Positions 25,060 through 34,892 of a stretch of 54,220 nucleotides of DNA are shown piece by piece; position 1 is the first letter of the stretch; the number at the start of each line of letters is the position of its first letter. The DNA is from an uncultured Bacteroidales bacterium. Lineage in GTDB: Bacteria; Bacteroidota; Bacteroidia; Bacteroidales; Paludibacteraceae. The stretch lies in the NCBI GenBank assembly GCA_902792535.1, contig CADAZU010000009.1, positions 1 through 54,220 on the forward strand. Reading direction: 5' to 3'. The position numbers were made by a program, and so were the translations under genes. Below the pieces are notes generated by a model. That model was not told the DNA's origin. It searched no databases and was given only the letters and a program-made list of their open reading frames with translations.

Positions 25060-25830
25060 TTACTCGAATGAGAGATACGGAGCGAGGCGGAGAAGAGCGG
25101 AATCAGAGAATTCAGGGAGCGAACGGAGCTCGTCAATCGAGCTGAGATAGACGCGCTTGCGGCGAAGGGTGTAGATCGCTTTCGCCTGCTCGAAACGAAG
25201 ATACGGATGGCGCGCCAGACCGGAAGCAGAGAGGGTGTTAACCGGTAGAACTTGTATTGCGGACGTATCTGCCGTGAAATGGTGTAGCAGGGTGTCCAGA
25301 GAGAGTCGGGCGAAGGGTTCGTCCGTCAGTTGCTTAGAGCTGTAATAGCCGCCCAAGGCTTCGCGGTATTGGACGATCCGGAGTGCCGTATAACGCCCTA
25401 TGCCGCGGATGAGTTGCAGCTCCGTCGTGTCGCAATGATTGAGGTCGAGGACGGTGTCTTTTTTGGTCACTTTGACGAACCGGAAGCCCATCGAGTCGCG
25501 CCAGAGCGAATCGGCTATGTGAACCGAATCATACCATTGTTGCAACTCCGCTTTGTATGCCTCGTGGCGTGCATCCAGCGCACGTTTGACCGAGTCATAC
25601 CTTGCCTCCCTTTCCTCCTTCCATTGGATATATCTCAGCGAGTCCGCCATGCGGATGGAGTCCTTGCGTTCCGCCCAGGATTTCTTAGCCGGCTTATCGT
25701 TATTGTGCGTGCCATTCTGTCTTGTCGGACGAATAGCATAATAGAGCCAGATGCCCAGCGCGATAGCGAAGAGGATGCTTGCCGCGAGGCGTTGCTCGCG
25801 CGCCAGAATATGCCAATCGCGCTTAGCCAT
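25060..25830 (-). CDS. ComEA-like helix-hairpin-helix protein
   Basis: A 256-residue protein. One N-terminal membrane helix (LAASILFAIALGIWLYYAI) is followed by a charged coiled-coil-like stretch (about 45-115), then two helix-hairpin-helix units: LDLNHCDTTELQLIRGIGRY (TALRIVQYRE follows) and a second around VNTLSASGLARHPYL. HHH pairs bind DNA without sequence preference, as ComEA does during uptake. It overlaps xseA by eight bases. Function in DNA binding at the envelope is inferred. Confidence 0.82.
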   Translation of the reverse strand: MAKRDWHILAREQRLAASILFAIALGIWLYYAIRPTRQNGTHNNDKPAKKSWAERKDSIRMADSLRYIQWKEEREARYDSVKRALDARHEAYKAELQQWYDSVHIADSLWRDSMGFRFVKVTKKDTVLDLNHCDTTELQLIRGIGRYTALRIVQYREALGGYYSSKQLTDEPFARLSLDTLLHHFTADTSAIQVLPVNTLSASGLARHPYLRFEQAKAIYTLRRKRVYLSSIDELRSLPEFSDSALLRLAPYLSFE

Positions 25831-26938
25831 GGACGGTCAGGTCTGTCGCGCCATCGGAGAGGTGCGAAGTGACGACATCACCGGCGTGCAGATCCGCCAC
25901 GGAGCGAATGACTTTGCCATTCTTGGTCAGAAGCGAATACCCCATTCGGTAGATGCGTTCGGGGTTGCATGCCGCAAGCCGTTGCTCCAGCATTTCCACA
26001 CGATGGCGCCGGATAAGAATCTGCCTTTCAGCGATACGGGCAAGCCGGAGAGAAAGGTTTTCAATTCGTGCTGCTTGTTCGTCCAGACGGTGAATGAGCC
26101 ATTCCGCCACGGCGGTAGGAGTCTTGAGCGCTTCGTGCGCAACGAGGTCGAGGATCGACACATCGCGTGTGTGACCGATGCCGGACAGGATCGGCAGTTC
26201 GAATTGTGCGCAGACGGCGCAGAGGGTGTATCGGTCGAAGCAGGAGAGATCGGTGGTCGCGCCGCCGCCCCTTATGATCACGACGGCGTCGTAATAGTTT
26301 GGTGCGGCTGCGCCGCGTTTAATGGCTTCGCCGTTTACTGCATTGCTGTTTGCTATCTCTTCGAGTGCCGCGAGGATGGACTTCTCGGCTCCTTCTCCCT
26401 GCATGATGGCGCCAAAGAGCGTGGTCTCAAAATGATATGGCGACGCGTCCAGTTGGTGCTTGAAATCTTCGTATCCTGCCGCCTGAGGCGACGAGATGAC
26501 GGCGATGCGCCGGATGAGGGTGGGGAGCGGGAGCAGTTGCTGCGCGTCCAGCAGCCCGTCCGCTTTCAGCTGGGCAATCGTCTGTTGACGCTGCCGCGCT
26601 ATATCGCCGATCGTATAAGAGGGATCAATGCCGATGATAGAGAGACTCAGCCCATAGACGGCATGCCATTGGATCTCGACTTCCACGAGAACAGACATAC
26701 CGGCCTGCAGCGGCTGACCTGTCTCGGACTCGAAATACGCCATGAGCAGCTCTTTGTTTCCCGCCCAACAGGTAGCCCTCATCTTGGCGGATTTGCCGTC
26801 CACCAGCTCCATGTACATATGCCCTCCCCGTTCGGAGAGAGAAGAGATTTCGGCTTTCACCCAATAGGAAGACGCCAGATAACTGTCCAGCGCTTCGCCG
26901 ATGAGAAGGCATAGTTCGGAGAGAGTTAATGACGCCAT
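25823..26938 (-). CDS. xseA: Exodeoxyribonuclease VII large subunit
   Basis: A single-strand exonuclease subunit, 371 residues. It has an N-terminal OB-fold (LTLSELCLLIGEALDSYLAS, then YWVKAEISSLSERGGHMYME) and the catalytic domain with ISSPQAAGYEDF, VVIIRGGGATTDLSCFD and ILSGIGHTRDVSILDLVAH. It is shorter than the E. coli enzyme at the C-terminal coiled coil. The small subunit XseB is not next to it. It overlaps both neighbours (13 and eight bases). Confidence 0.94.
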   Translation of the reverse strand: MASLTLSELCLLIGEALDSYLASSYWVKAEISSLSERGGHMYMELVDGKSAKMRATCWAGNKELLMAYFESETGQPLQAGMSVLVEVEIQWHAVYGLSLSIIGIDPSYTIGDIARQRQQTIAQLKADGLLDAQQLLPLPTLIRRIAVISSPQAAGYEDFKHQLDASPYHFETTLFGAIMQGEGAEKSILAALEEIANSNAVNGEAIKRGAAAPNYYDAVVIIRGGGATTDLSCFDRYTLCAVCAQFELPILSGIGHTRDVSILDLVAHEALKTPTAVAEWLIHRLDEQAARIENLSLRLARIAERQILIRRHRVEMLEQRLAACNPERIYRMGYSLLTKNGKVIRSVADLHAGDVVTSHLSDGATDLTVHG

Positions 26939-27993
26939 GGGTCGCAGAGAATACAGCGTTCTTCCTGTTTGAATCCGAAGAGGAATGAGACGCGGATACC
27001 TACAAAGAGATTGCGCATCCAGAAGGACTTGGCGTCCTTGGATGAGAAGATATGATCCAGTTGGTAGGTGGAGAAATCGTATATTGTCTCATCGGGTGTG
27101 CCAAACGCTTCATTCTTGGTACCGGGCATGATATTGAGCATGCCGAACTCGGCGAATGCGGCAATACGGAATCGTCCGTCCAACCTGTCCGCCGGACGCA
27201 AACGATAGTCTTTCGCTGCCTGCCGGGTGTTGTACTCATATCCGATCTCGGCGTGCGCCAGAAGGTCGAACTTCAGCCTGAGTTGCGCGCCGTTCCGCTC
27301 GGCGGGCACGTCTTTCCGGAAACCATGATTGTCCATCTCCTCCCATATGCCCACATAGCGTTCGTAGAGACCGGAGGTGGTTATGACCATCTGCTGGTGG
27401 GTCTTGCCCCAGAACGCGTAGTTGGCATGCACTCCGGCGAGGAAATAGCCTATACCGGTGGGACCGAAGAAATTACGTCCGGCGTAGAGAGGCAGCTGAC
27501 CGTAAATCTGCTGCGACATATCGCGCCGCTCCGCGAAGGCATGCTTGAGCGTGAACGGCGCAGGATTGATACCGCTCCACGTGTCGGTCATATCCGGATG
27601 GTAGATTGCCGTGTCTGATATATTGTTGGTCACATTCTGGTAAGCCACGCCGATACCGGTCTGGAGCAGGAAACCGTTGTACTGGAACTCATAGAGAAAA
27701 TGCAGTCCGGTCGCCCATCCTCCGGGCTTGATTCCGGCAATAGGCATCGAGCTGACGAACGTGGACCACGATCCCTCCGCCGAGATGCCGATGAGATGGT
27801 GCACACCGGCATACTCCGAAGCATGCAGACCGAATAGCAGGTCGGTGCTATTATCCACATCTTTGAAGGTAAAACCTCTCTTGGACGCCAATTCCTTTTC
27901 ATGCTGTTCATTCGCGGAATAGCGTCTCTGCGCCTGCATCAGAGCCGGCAGCAGGCAGAGGGTCAGAACGATGATGTATCGCAGTTTGGACAT
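26926..27993 (-). CDS. Putative outer-membrane beta-barrel protein
   Basis: A 355-residue protein with a signal peptide (LRYIIVLTLCLLPALMQAQ). Alternating hydrophobic strands with aromatic ends (GWATGLHFLYEFQYNGFLLQ, IGYFLAGVHANYAFWGK, FRIAAFAEFGMLNIMPG) point to a beta-barrel. It starts 31 bases inside the 3' end of the giant surface-protein gene, which suggests a shared role, perhaps as its outer-membrane partner. It lacks the usual PorP/SprF start, so that assignment is not made. Confidence 0.7.
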   Translation of the reverse strand: MSKLRYIIVLTLCLLPALMQAQRRYSANEQHEKELASKRGFTFKDVDNSTDLLFGLHASEYAGVHHLIGISAEGSWSTFVSSMPIAGIKPGGWATGLHFLYEFQYNGFLLQTGIGVAYQNVTNNISDTAIYHPDMTDTWSGINPAPFTLKHAFAERRDMSQQIYGQLPLYAGRNFFGPTGIGYFLAGVHANYAFWGKTHQQMVITTSGLYERYVGIWEEMDNHGFRKDVPAERNGAQLRLKFDLLAHAEIGYEYNTRQAAKDYRLRPADRLDGRFRIAAFAEFGMLNIMPGTKNEAFGTPDETIYDFSTYQLDHIFSSKDAKSFWMRNLFVGIRVSFLFGFKQEERCILCDPWRH

Positions 27994-30900
27994 TGTTCGC
28001 TAATTAGTACTTTAATGGCTCTATAGGGTTCCTCCGGCGTGTCGGTTGACCATAGCTGTACGATATACAAACCGGAAATATCGGGCATATTGATCTCGGT
28101 CACATCGGGTTGGAAGACACCTTCCGATACGAATTTACCGTCGCTGGTCGAGACGCGGTACATACCGCTTTTGCGCGAGAGGATGTATGCTATCGGGTGT
28201 GCCTTGACGATACAGGTCGGTGTGACGGACAGGTAGCCCATAGTAGGCGCAAAATCATTGTTGATCGGGTTGGCGATAGCCTGTATCTCGCAGGTCGGGA
28301 AGGCTTCTGTCTCATCCGTACGGGTCAGTTCGACATGATAGAAGGCACCCGGAGTGAGACCCGTCGGTATATGGAGATACGGCTTGGTCTGGCCGACCAG
28401 CAGCGAGTCGCCTTCATACCACTGGTATTGCGTCCATGTATAGCCTCCGTTATACTTCTCATTGAGAATGGCAATGACGTCTCCGTGACGCTGCTCCAGC
28501 AGCCAGTTAGGATAGCTCATCGTGAGTTCCAGAGGGAAGGTCATCAGGCTGTCGGACTGGCAAACACCGTTCTCGAAAGCAATCTGCGCATGGTATCTGT
28601 CTGGACGCGGATAGTTCTCTTTTGCATCAATCAGCGGCGTAGGAATATACAGTTCATATTCCGTCCCGGCAGTCAATCGGTCGTTGATCGGGATTGCCTC
28701 CTGGTCCTCAAATCCGGTAGCCAGCGCGGCAGAGTCGTAACGCACGGAATAGCTGATCGGCTGGAACTCACCGGCATAGGTGTACCGCAGGGTATAGGTG
28801 TTGTCTATCCTTGTATCGTTGATGCAGACAGGCTCCGGCACAATGGTGACTTCCGTAGGAGGAAGCGTCACGAGGTGGAGATAATAGGTCACATTGCAGC
28901 CCCATTGGTTCGTGTTGTTGAAAGTATGGAGCCCTGCGGTCGTGTACTCATGCCCGTAGATCGAGTAGGTCTCTCCGAGGCAGATGGTGTCCGTCCAGAT
29001 CGAGTCGGCGGTCGGACCGATCGTCAGATGGAGATACAGCGTCGAGTCGCAATGACCGCGGACGGTGTGTTCCCAAATAGTGTCGAAGAACTCGCGGGCT
29101 TCGAACCAGTTTTTCGAATCGGCAATGAGCTCGTCGTAAACGGTTCCGTTCCACTCGTAGTGACCCATTGAGCCGCAAATGATAGTGTCTATATAGATAT
29201 CATATACGCTGTCCACGAACACATGCAGGTAATAAGCAGAGTCGCACCCGTGTATGGTCTGCCCGGCTATCGTGTCATAGAGGTGCGTCATGACATCGGA
29301 GGAATATGTCTTTCCGTTCGTATAGTCGTTGCCGTCCTTGTCTTTTACAACCCACTGGTACTCGTCGCCCGGACAGATCACTACCGTTGTATCATAGAAA
29401 TGATACGTCGGCTGGATGACCAGATGCAGGGTATAGGTGGAGTCGCAACCGCAGGATACGGTCTTCAGACTGTCGTAATAGGTATAGACTCCCGGTACGT
29501 CGGTCGGTATGGAGGATATCGGTTCGCCCCATTCATTGCGCAATGCCTCCGTATGCGGTTTGACCTCTCCCGGACTGATCCACGGATATGGATCTCCCTG
29601 GCATATCGTGTCATACTCGGTCAGCGTGGAACCGTAGTACGGCGCAAACTGCAGATCGATATGGAATATATCGCCGCACATATGTTCGTCCGCCTTGTAG
29701 GTCACTTCCACGTACCTTAATCCGCCGGGCTGATAGTAGATCGTACGTCCATGCCAGTTCTTGATTGTGTCGTTCATACAGAGAACCGTGTCAAACTGCC
29801 AGTAACCGGACGGCACAACACTCAGACCGAGCACATAGACCGAGTCAAAGGTATGGGTGCCTACTCGGTAGTTGACAGAATCATAGACGTAGCCGAATCC
29901 GGTATGGCCGATATTGAGTTTGGTATATTTGCGCCAGTCGTATTGGGCATTGGCGCAGATCGCCGTATCGAATTCGAACCGGTAGGACGGGAATACGCGG
30001 AGGAAATCATGCACGATCGAGTCGCAGCCGTTGGCCGTGCGCAGCGTGTCGATAAACAGGTACTCGCGCACTTCGCGTCCTTCTGCTACTGTATAGTCCA
30101 CCGGAGTGCCGTCGTCATAGGTATGGAAGGCGTGTCCGGTGATGAACGGATGGGTATGTTCGCGGTAGAGCGTATTGCCGCCGAACTGCCAGATGGTGTC
30201 ATTGTCGGCTATCGAGTCATACAATTGTGTGAACTTGACCACGCATATGGATATATCGATGTAGTGTACCGAGTCGCAGCCGTACTGTGAACTGTTCACT
30301 ACCGAGTCGCGGTGGAATTCAGCGTGCTCGGCAGGGATATAAACCACGCTGTCGTACTGTTCTTCCAACTCGGCTTTGGTCACTCCTGCCGCATCGAAAT
30401 CGAAGCTGTATCCTACGAAGAGCACATGAGGATCCGTGAAATGGGAAATGGTGTCATTGGAAGCCATGCTTACTGGATCCGTCAGCTCCACATAACGGTC
30501 GTTATAGGTCGGGTAAACGGTGAGAGTCAGCACATGCACGGAGTCGCAGTGTATGGTGCGAACCTCTCCCGTCTTCGGGTTGGTGAAGATCGTGTCCGTC
30601 AGCATCGAGTCGGTCACAATGACTGTTCCATGCTGGTCGGTCGGGATCTCTGTGATCTGCTGTCCGTTGTAATAGAGACGGTGTTCTACGCTGTTGTCGT
30701 TGCCCATATGGCCGGTCCAGCGGTACTCTTCGCCTTGGCATATCTCGCCGTTGTCCGTGTAGTTGTAGTTCGGATAAGTGGTCAGAATGCGGATATAGAT
30801 GGAGTCGTACCCCAACGCCGTTTCGAGGCTGTCGTAGTATATCCGCTGCGTGTATGGCGCCGGCAGGTCGTTTATTTCGATAATCGTGTCCTTGCCGGTG

Positions 30901-33900
30901 ATAGGGCTGGTAATCACCCAGTTATACGTGCCGCAGTTAGCGCAGGTTACGTCATAGGTCGTATCGCGGAAGGTCTGACCGATCAGCAGATTCAGAATCC
31001 GTACGGAGTCGCAGAAATGCGTGCCGACGGGCTGCGTGGTCAGCGAATCAACGAATGTATTGATTCCGCTATGGCAGGTCTTGACGAGCCAGTTGTCAGG
31101 ATTGTCGAAGACAGCTTTTTCACCGGCATAAATGACAGGCAGGTAATTGTATGTCCAGTGGATCGTGTCTTCGCTGGACATGGTACGCGAGAAGGGCAGC
31201 TCATAGGTCGGCAGAACAACCAGACTGCGATGGATGACCGAGTCGCAGCCGTGGATGCTTGTCAGACTGTCCACCAACTCAAATGAACCGGCGGTATTGA
31301 GTTGCTGAGGATGTCTATCGTTCCATTCCGCGTGATCGGTGCCTTCCCATTCGTAATAGACTGGCGTCTCGCTCAGTACTTGGCATACCGTATCGGGTGC
31401 CTCCTTCTCATTGAGATAGGCAGGAAGGACGGTTACTACGTGAAGCACCATACTGTCGCACCCGTGTATGGACTGGTCATGGATCGTCAGTTTGTAGGTC
31501 TCGCCGGCGGTCCATGGGGCATCTGCCGTGTTGTATATAGTCCCGTAGAAATTATAGGTCTCGTTGGCGCAAATAGCTGTATCCTTGCTGCCCGCTAAAT
31601 ACGTCGGGTGGATCGTCAGCTCCAGCGTCAGAATGGAGTCGCATCCGTACTGGGACTTCATCTTTCGGATAGAACTATAGGACGAACCGGACACTCGTTT
31701 GCTTTTCTCCGGCTTTTCTCCATCGTAGTTGTCGCCGTAGAACAGCGTATCCTGCCATGTGTATGAACCATCGTCGCAAATCTTCGCTACGGTCGGGGTT
31801 TCATAGGGCTGGCCCACGCGCAGTTTTAGCACGCAGATAGAATCGCACTTGGTCTTGTACGTCTTCATCGTGTCGCGATAAGTGAACTCGCCCGGACGAG
31901 TAACGGGAATGGCGTTGAATTTAGGGTGTTTTTCCCACGAATAAGTCTGACCGCTTGCATCCGGATCCCAGCATATCGTATCATATGTCATCTGGTCCTT
32001 ATAAACGGTATCGACAAAGAATGTGACGCTGTCTATAAACCGGCACATCACCTGCGAAACGCCATCCACATCACCTGTCACCTCTACATTAAGTTTGTAA
32101 ATGTATGGGGTGTTGCAAAGCTTGCCATTTGAGTCAAAGTCAACGTAGAATCTCGAGTTGGTCTGGTTGTAGTACCTGTCCTTATCGCCCTGACATACAT
32201 GGAATGTATGTTCCTGACCGTCGTCGCTGACAAATTGCAGACGCAGCACATTTTGCACGCTGTCACATCCCTTCTCCGGGCAGTCCTCGCAATTCACATA
32301 TTTGACATACTCCATGCGGATATAGGAGGAGTCCCATTTCATCGTGTCCGGATTAAAGCGGTGGATCTCTCTATCGCTGCCTTTTTCCTTCCATATATAG
32401 ACGCCGCCCATCTCATCTAACCGGGATTTACAGATGTTCGCAATCGTCGTATTGTACGTGAAGGTCTTCACTACGAGGTGCAACTCCAAAATCGAGTCAC
32501 ATCCGTTGAACGTTGGGCAATGAGTCCTGAACTCCTGATATTCAGGAGTGCTCATACATTCCACGGCGCGAAGTGTGTCATATAGAATTGTATCGGCTTT
32601 GGGCCATCGGGATGGGGTGTACTGCGAGTATTTCTTGAAGAAATCGCCGTACTTCGAGCCTAAACCGTCCAATCCTTTCTCGCAGACCACCGTATCTTTT
32701 TGTTCCAGATACGAATCGCAGACATACACCTTGATCGTGCTCAGCGAGTCGCAACCGTTGACCGTCGTGTAATGGCGCGTGAAGGCGTACGAACCGGTTC
32801 CGATATTATACTGCCATTTGTTGGGATTGACCGCTCCCGAACGAGTCGCAATAAACATCGTCGAGTCTTTCTGCGTTACGTCGTCGAGGGTCAAATCGCG
32901 CTGGTTGTAGAGGCTGTCGTAGAAGAATTTGATCGTGTCGCCGATACACATCACATGCCATGTCGTGTCGTCGTACTGGCGCATAACGCGCACGATCGTG
33001 TTGAACGTGTCGCGCTCCCATTTATCCTCCGGCAGATCGCAGAAAATAGGCTTGCGGATCACAATACCGCGCACCTCAAAGTCCTCAAACGGCTCCTGAT
33101 TTTGCTCTATCGGCAGCAAATGGAACTGGTGCTCCAACTGCGGACGAGCCACATTCTCCGACAACTGTTCCTCCGGAGTAAAATAACCTTTCCCTTGGAT
33201 CGAACCTTCAATCTCCCAGATCGTTTTATACCATGAGTTATACATCTTGATCGGGAAATCAAGAATCGTGCTGTCGCATACGAAAATGGAATCCAGCAGA
33301 TACGTGTCGTCATTCAGCTTGATCTTGTCCAGAAACCATCCGCCCTCGGTTTCGCTCACATACTTCTCTTTCCATTCCTCCGATGGCGCTCCGTCATGGT
33401 GAACGGAGTACTGACGCGAATCATCCAGCAGGAACAGCGTATCTTTCTGCGGCGTGAAATCGTATCCGATAGGATACATATATGCCTGACCTTCGTCTAT
33501 ACCGTACGCATAACCCGAGAAACTTTTGCTCGGAGCGGTGATAATATGCTTACCTTCAGCCAGATCATATGTGTTTTGCGAATAAGCCGTGTTGCTCGGA
33601 ACGGTCTTCCAACCGCTTATAGCCTGACCGTCCAAAAGGATATTGTCGATCTGAGAGGTAAGTGCCCAGATATTCATCTGGTGAGACAGATTGGCTCCCG
33701 TATTGGAATAAGTGGAGAAAATAGTGGTGTCGGTCAGAAACTCCAATGGCGGAATAAGTGTCATCGAGGCATCGCCCGGAAGGTGCAGACCGCCGTCTTC
33801 GTCATACCAGTTATTGGCACTACTACTGGAGGAATATAAATATACCTGAACCGGCTTGTCGGATGTGATATATAGAGACACATTCTGAGGGTTGGGATTT

Positions 33901-34892
33901 CCCACGGACTGAGTCATCTGCTGCGTATAAATATCTCCGGTATTCAGCGTTACAGGCGTGTTGGCGACATTATTGTTGTTCCGCTTTATGTTGACCACGG
34001 TGTTGTCTTGCATAGCTGCTATGCGCACCACATTCATCTGAATATTCTTTGCGGTCATGGGCACGATAAAACTCTTGCCCCACTTGTTTATCGGCAGCAA
34101 CTGGTCATAGGCATGGTCCGGAGTCATATCGCGGAAGGGGACCAAACCGTCCTGGTTTCCGCTCCATACTGCGATCGGCTGGTCGGCGCAGATCGTCGAA
34201 CCGGACAAGTCTATCTCGGCATTCATGTCATCCGGATCATGATATTGCGAACGGACAATATAACATTGTTTGGAATCCGTGAAAGTGAAATTCAGTTGAT
34301 CTGCATTGCCGCGGCTTTTTACTTTCAGCGATATGTTGACATTCGTTGGACCGGGTTTCGTGGACATTACGATGAACTCCGTAGCTGTCTTGTCGCCGTC
34401 TGCTGTCTGAACGATATACTCGTTTCCCAATGCTTCTACTGGCAATATATGAGCGCCGTCCACGCTATACACACCCGACGCTCCCATCTGGTTGATCGAG
34501 TAGAGTGTGAACTTTTCGCCGTTCTGGCTATAGACGCGGATACCTTTTCGTACTACGGTTTCTTCTTCTCCGGCGGAACTGTTCCAATAGACGATCTGCG
34601 GATCCACTATTATATCTTGGGATTGACCGCTTGCCATAGGGTAGTTCTGCGTGTAGCCGTTCGGATATTCGACTACAATCGTAGTACTGAATCGCGTATT
34701 GGCGACTAACTGCAAACGCAAGTCCGGAGAATTGGGCGCGCGGTCGCCGTTCGGCAGCCACGCTACGAAGAACTCACGACCTTCCGTACTCGTCACTTCC
34801 GGCAACTGCTTCGCGGGCGTTTGAGCCCACAGCACGCCGCACCAACTCATCGCTAGTGCCAATATCAACATTATGTACCGGAATCGCTTCAT
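27963..34892 (-). CDS. Giant secreted repeat protein (2309 aa) with IgGFc-binding-like N-domain
   Basis: A signal peptide (MLILALAMSWCGVLWAQ) is followed by about 480 residues resembling the IgGFc-binding protein N-terminal domain (GREFFVAWLPNG … AYDQLLPINKWGKSFIVPM). The middle carries about 18 divergent 70-90-residue repeats with the signature GCDSxxxLxLxVxPTY … ICxGExYxW. The final 90 residues (MYRVSTSDGKFVSEGVF … GLYIVQLWSTD … YRAIKVLIS) look like a type IX secretion sorting domain plus an 11-residue extension with CPNC. It is probably a surface adhesin or stalk-like fibre. ATGA overlap links it to the upstream secreted protein. Confidence 0.83.
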   Translation of the reverse strand: MKRFRYIMLILALAMSWCGVLWAQTPAKQLPEVTSTEGREFFVAWLPNGDRAPNSPDLRLQLVANTRFSTTIVVEYPNGYTQNYPMASGQSQDIIVDPQIVYWNSSAGEEETVVRKGIRVYSQNGEKFTLYSINQMGASGVYSVDGAHILPVEALGNEYIVQTADGDKTATEFIVMSTKPGPTNVNISLKVKSRGNADQLNFTFTDSKQCYIVRSQYHDPDDMNAEIDLSGSTICADQPIAVWSGNQDGLVPFRDMTPDHAYDQLLPINKWGKSFIVPMTAKNIQMNVVRIAAMQDNTVVNIKRNNNNVANTPVTLNTGDIYTQQMTQSVGNPNPQNVSLYITSDKPVQVYLYSSSSSANNWYDEDGGLHLPGDASMTLIPPLEFLTDTTIFSTYSNTGANLSHQMNIWALTSQIDNILLDGQAISGWKTVPSNTAYSQNTYDLAEGKHIITAPSKSFSGYAYGIDEGQAYMYPIGYDFTPQKDTLFLLDDSRQYSVHHDGAPSEEWKEKYVSETEGGWFLDKIKLNDDTYLLDSIFVCDSTILDFPIKMYNSWYKTIWEIEGSIQGKGYFTPEEQLSENVARPQLEHQFHLLPIEQNQEPFEDFEVRGIVIRKPIFCDLPEDKWERDTFNTIVRVMRQYDDTTWHVMCIGDTIKFFYDSLYNQRDLTLDDVTQKDSTMFIATRSGAVNPNKWQYNIGTGSYAFTRHYTTVNGCDSLSTIKVYVCDSYLEQKDTVVCEKGLDGLGSKYGDFFKKYSQYTPSRWPKADTILYDTLRAVECMSTPEYQEFRTHCPTFNGCDSILELHLVVKTFTYNTTIANICKSRLDEMGGVYIWKEKGSDREIHRFNPDTMKWDSSYIRMEYVKYVNCEDCPEKGCDSVQNVLRLQFVSDDGQEHTFHVCQGDKDRYYNQTNSRFYVDFDSNGKLCNTPYIYKLNVEVTGDVDGVSQVMCRFIDSVTFFVDTVYKDQMTYDTICWDPDASGQTYSWEKHPKFNAIPVTRPGEFTYRDTMKTYKTKCDSICVLKLRVGQPYETPTVAKICDDGSYTWQDTLFYGDNYDGEKPEKSKRVSGSSYSSIRKMKSQYGCDSILTLELTIHPTYLAGSKDTAICANETYNFYGTIYNTADAPWTAGETYKLTIHDQSIHGCDSMVLHVVTVLPAYLNEKEAPDTVCQVLSETPVYYEWEGTDHAEWNDRHPQQLNTAGSFELVDSLTSIHGCDSVIHRSLVVLPTYELPFSRTMSSEDTIHWTYNYLPVIYAGEKAVFDNPDNWLVKTCHSGINTFVDSLTTQPVGTHFCDSVRILNLLIGQTFRDTTYDVTCANCGTYNWVITSPITGKDTIIEINDLPAPYTQRIYYDSLETALGYDSIYIRILTTYPNYNYTDNGEICQGEEYRWTGHMGNDNSVEHRLYYNGQQITEIPTDQHGTVIVTDSMLTDTIFTNPKTGEVRTIHCDSVHVLTLTVYPTYNDRYVELTDPVSMASNDTISHFTDPHVLFVGYSFDFDAAGVTKAELEEQYDSVVYIPAEHAEFHRDSVVNSSQYGCDSVHYIDISICVVKFTQLYDSIADNDTIWQFGGNTLYREHTHPFITGHAFHTYDDGTPVDYTVAEGREVREYLFIDTLRTANGCDSIVHDFLRVFPSYRFEFDTAICANAQYDWRKYTKLNIGHTGFGYVYDSVNYRVGTHTFDSVYVLGLSVVPSGYWQFDTVLCMNDTIKNWHGRTIYYQPGGLRYVEVTYKADEHMCGDIFHIDLQFAPYYGSTLTEYDTICQGDPYPWISPGEVKPHTEALRNEWGEPISSIPTDVPGVYTYYDSLKTVSCGCDSTYTLHLVIQPTYHFYDTTVVICPGDEYQWVVKDKDGNDYTNGKTYSSDVMTHLYDTIAGQTIHGCDSAYYLHVFVDSVYDIYIDTIICGSMGHYEWNGTVYDELIADSKNWFEAREFFDTIWEHTVRGHCDSTLYLHLTIGPTADSIWTDTICLGETYSIYGHEYTTAGLHTFNNTNQWGCNVTYYLHLVTLPPTEVTIVPEPVCINDTRIDNTYTLRYTYAGEFQPISYSVRYDSAALATGFEDQEAIPINDRLTAGTEYELYIPTPLIDAKENYPRPDRYHAQIAFENGVCQSDSLMTFPLELTMSYPNWLLEQRHGDVIAILNEKYNGGYTWTQYQWYEGDSLLVGQTKPYLHIPTGLTPGAFYHVELTRTDETEAFPTCEIQAIANPINNDFAPTMGYLSVTPTCIVKAHPIAYILSRKSGMYRVSTSDGKFVSEGVFQPDVTEINMPDISGLYIVQLWSTDTPEEPYRAIKVLISEQCPNCDTSSF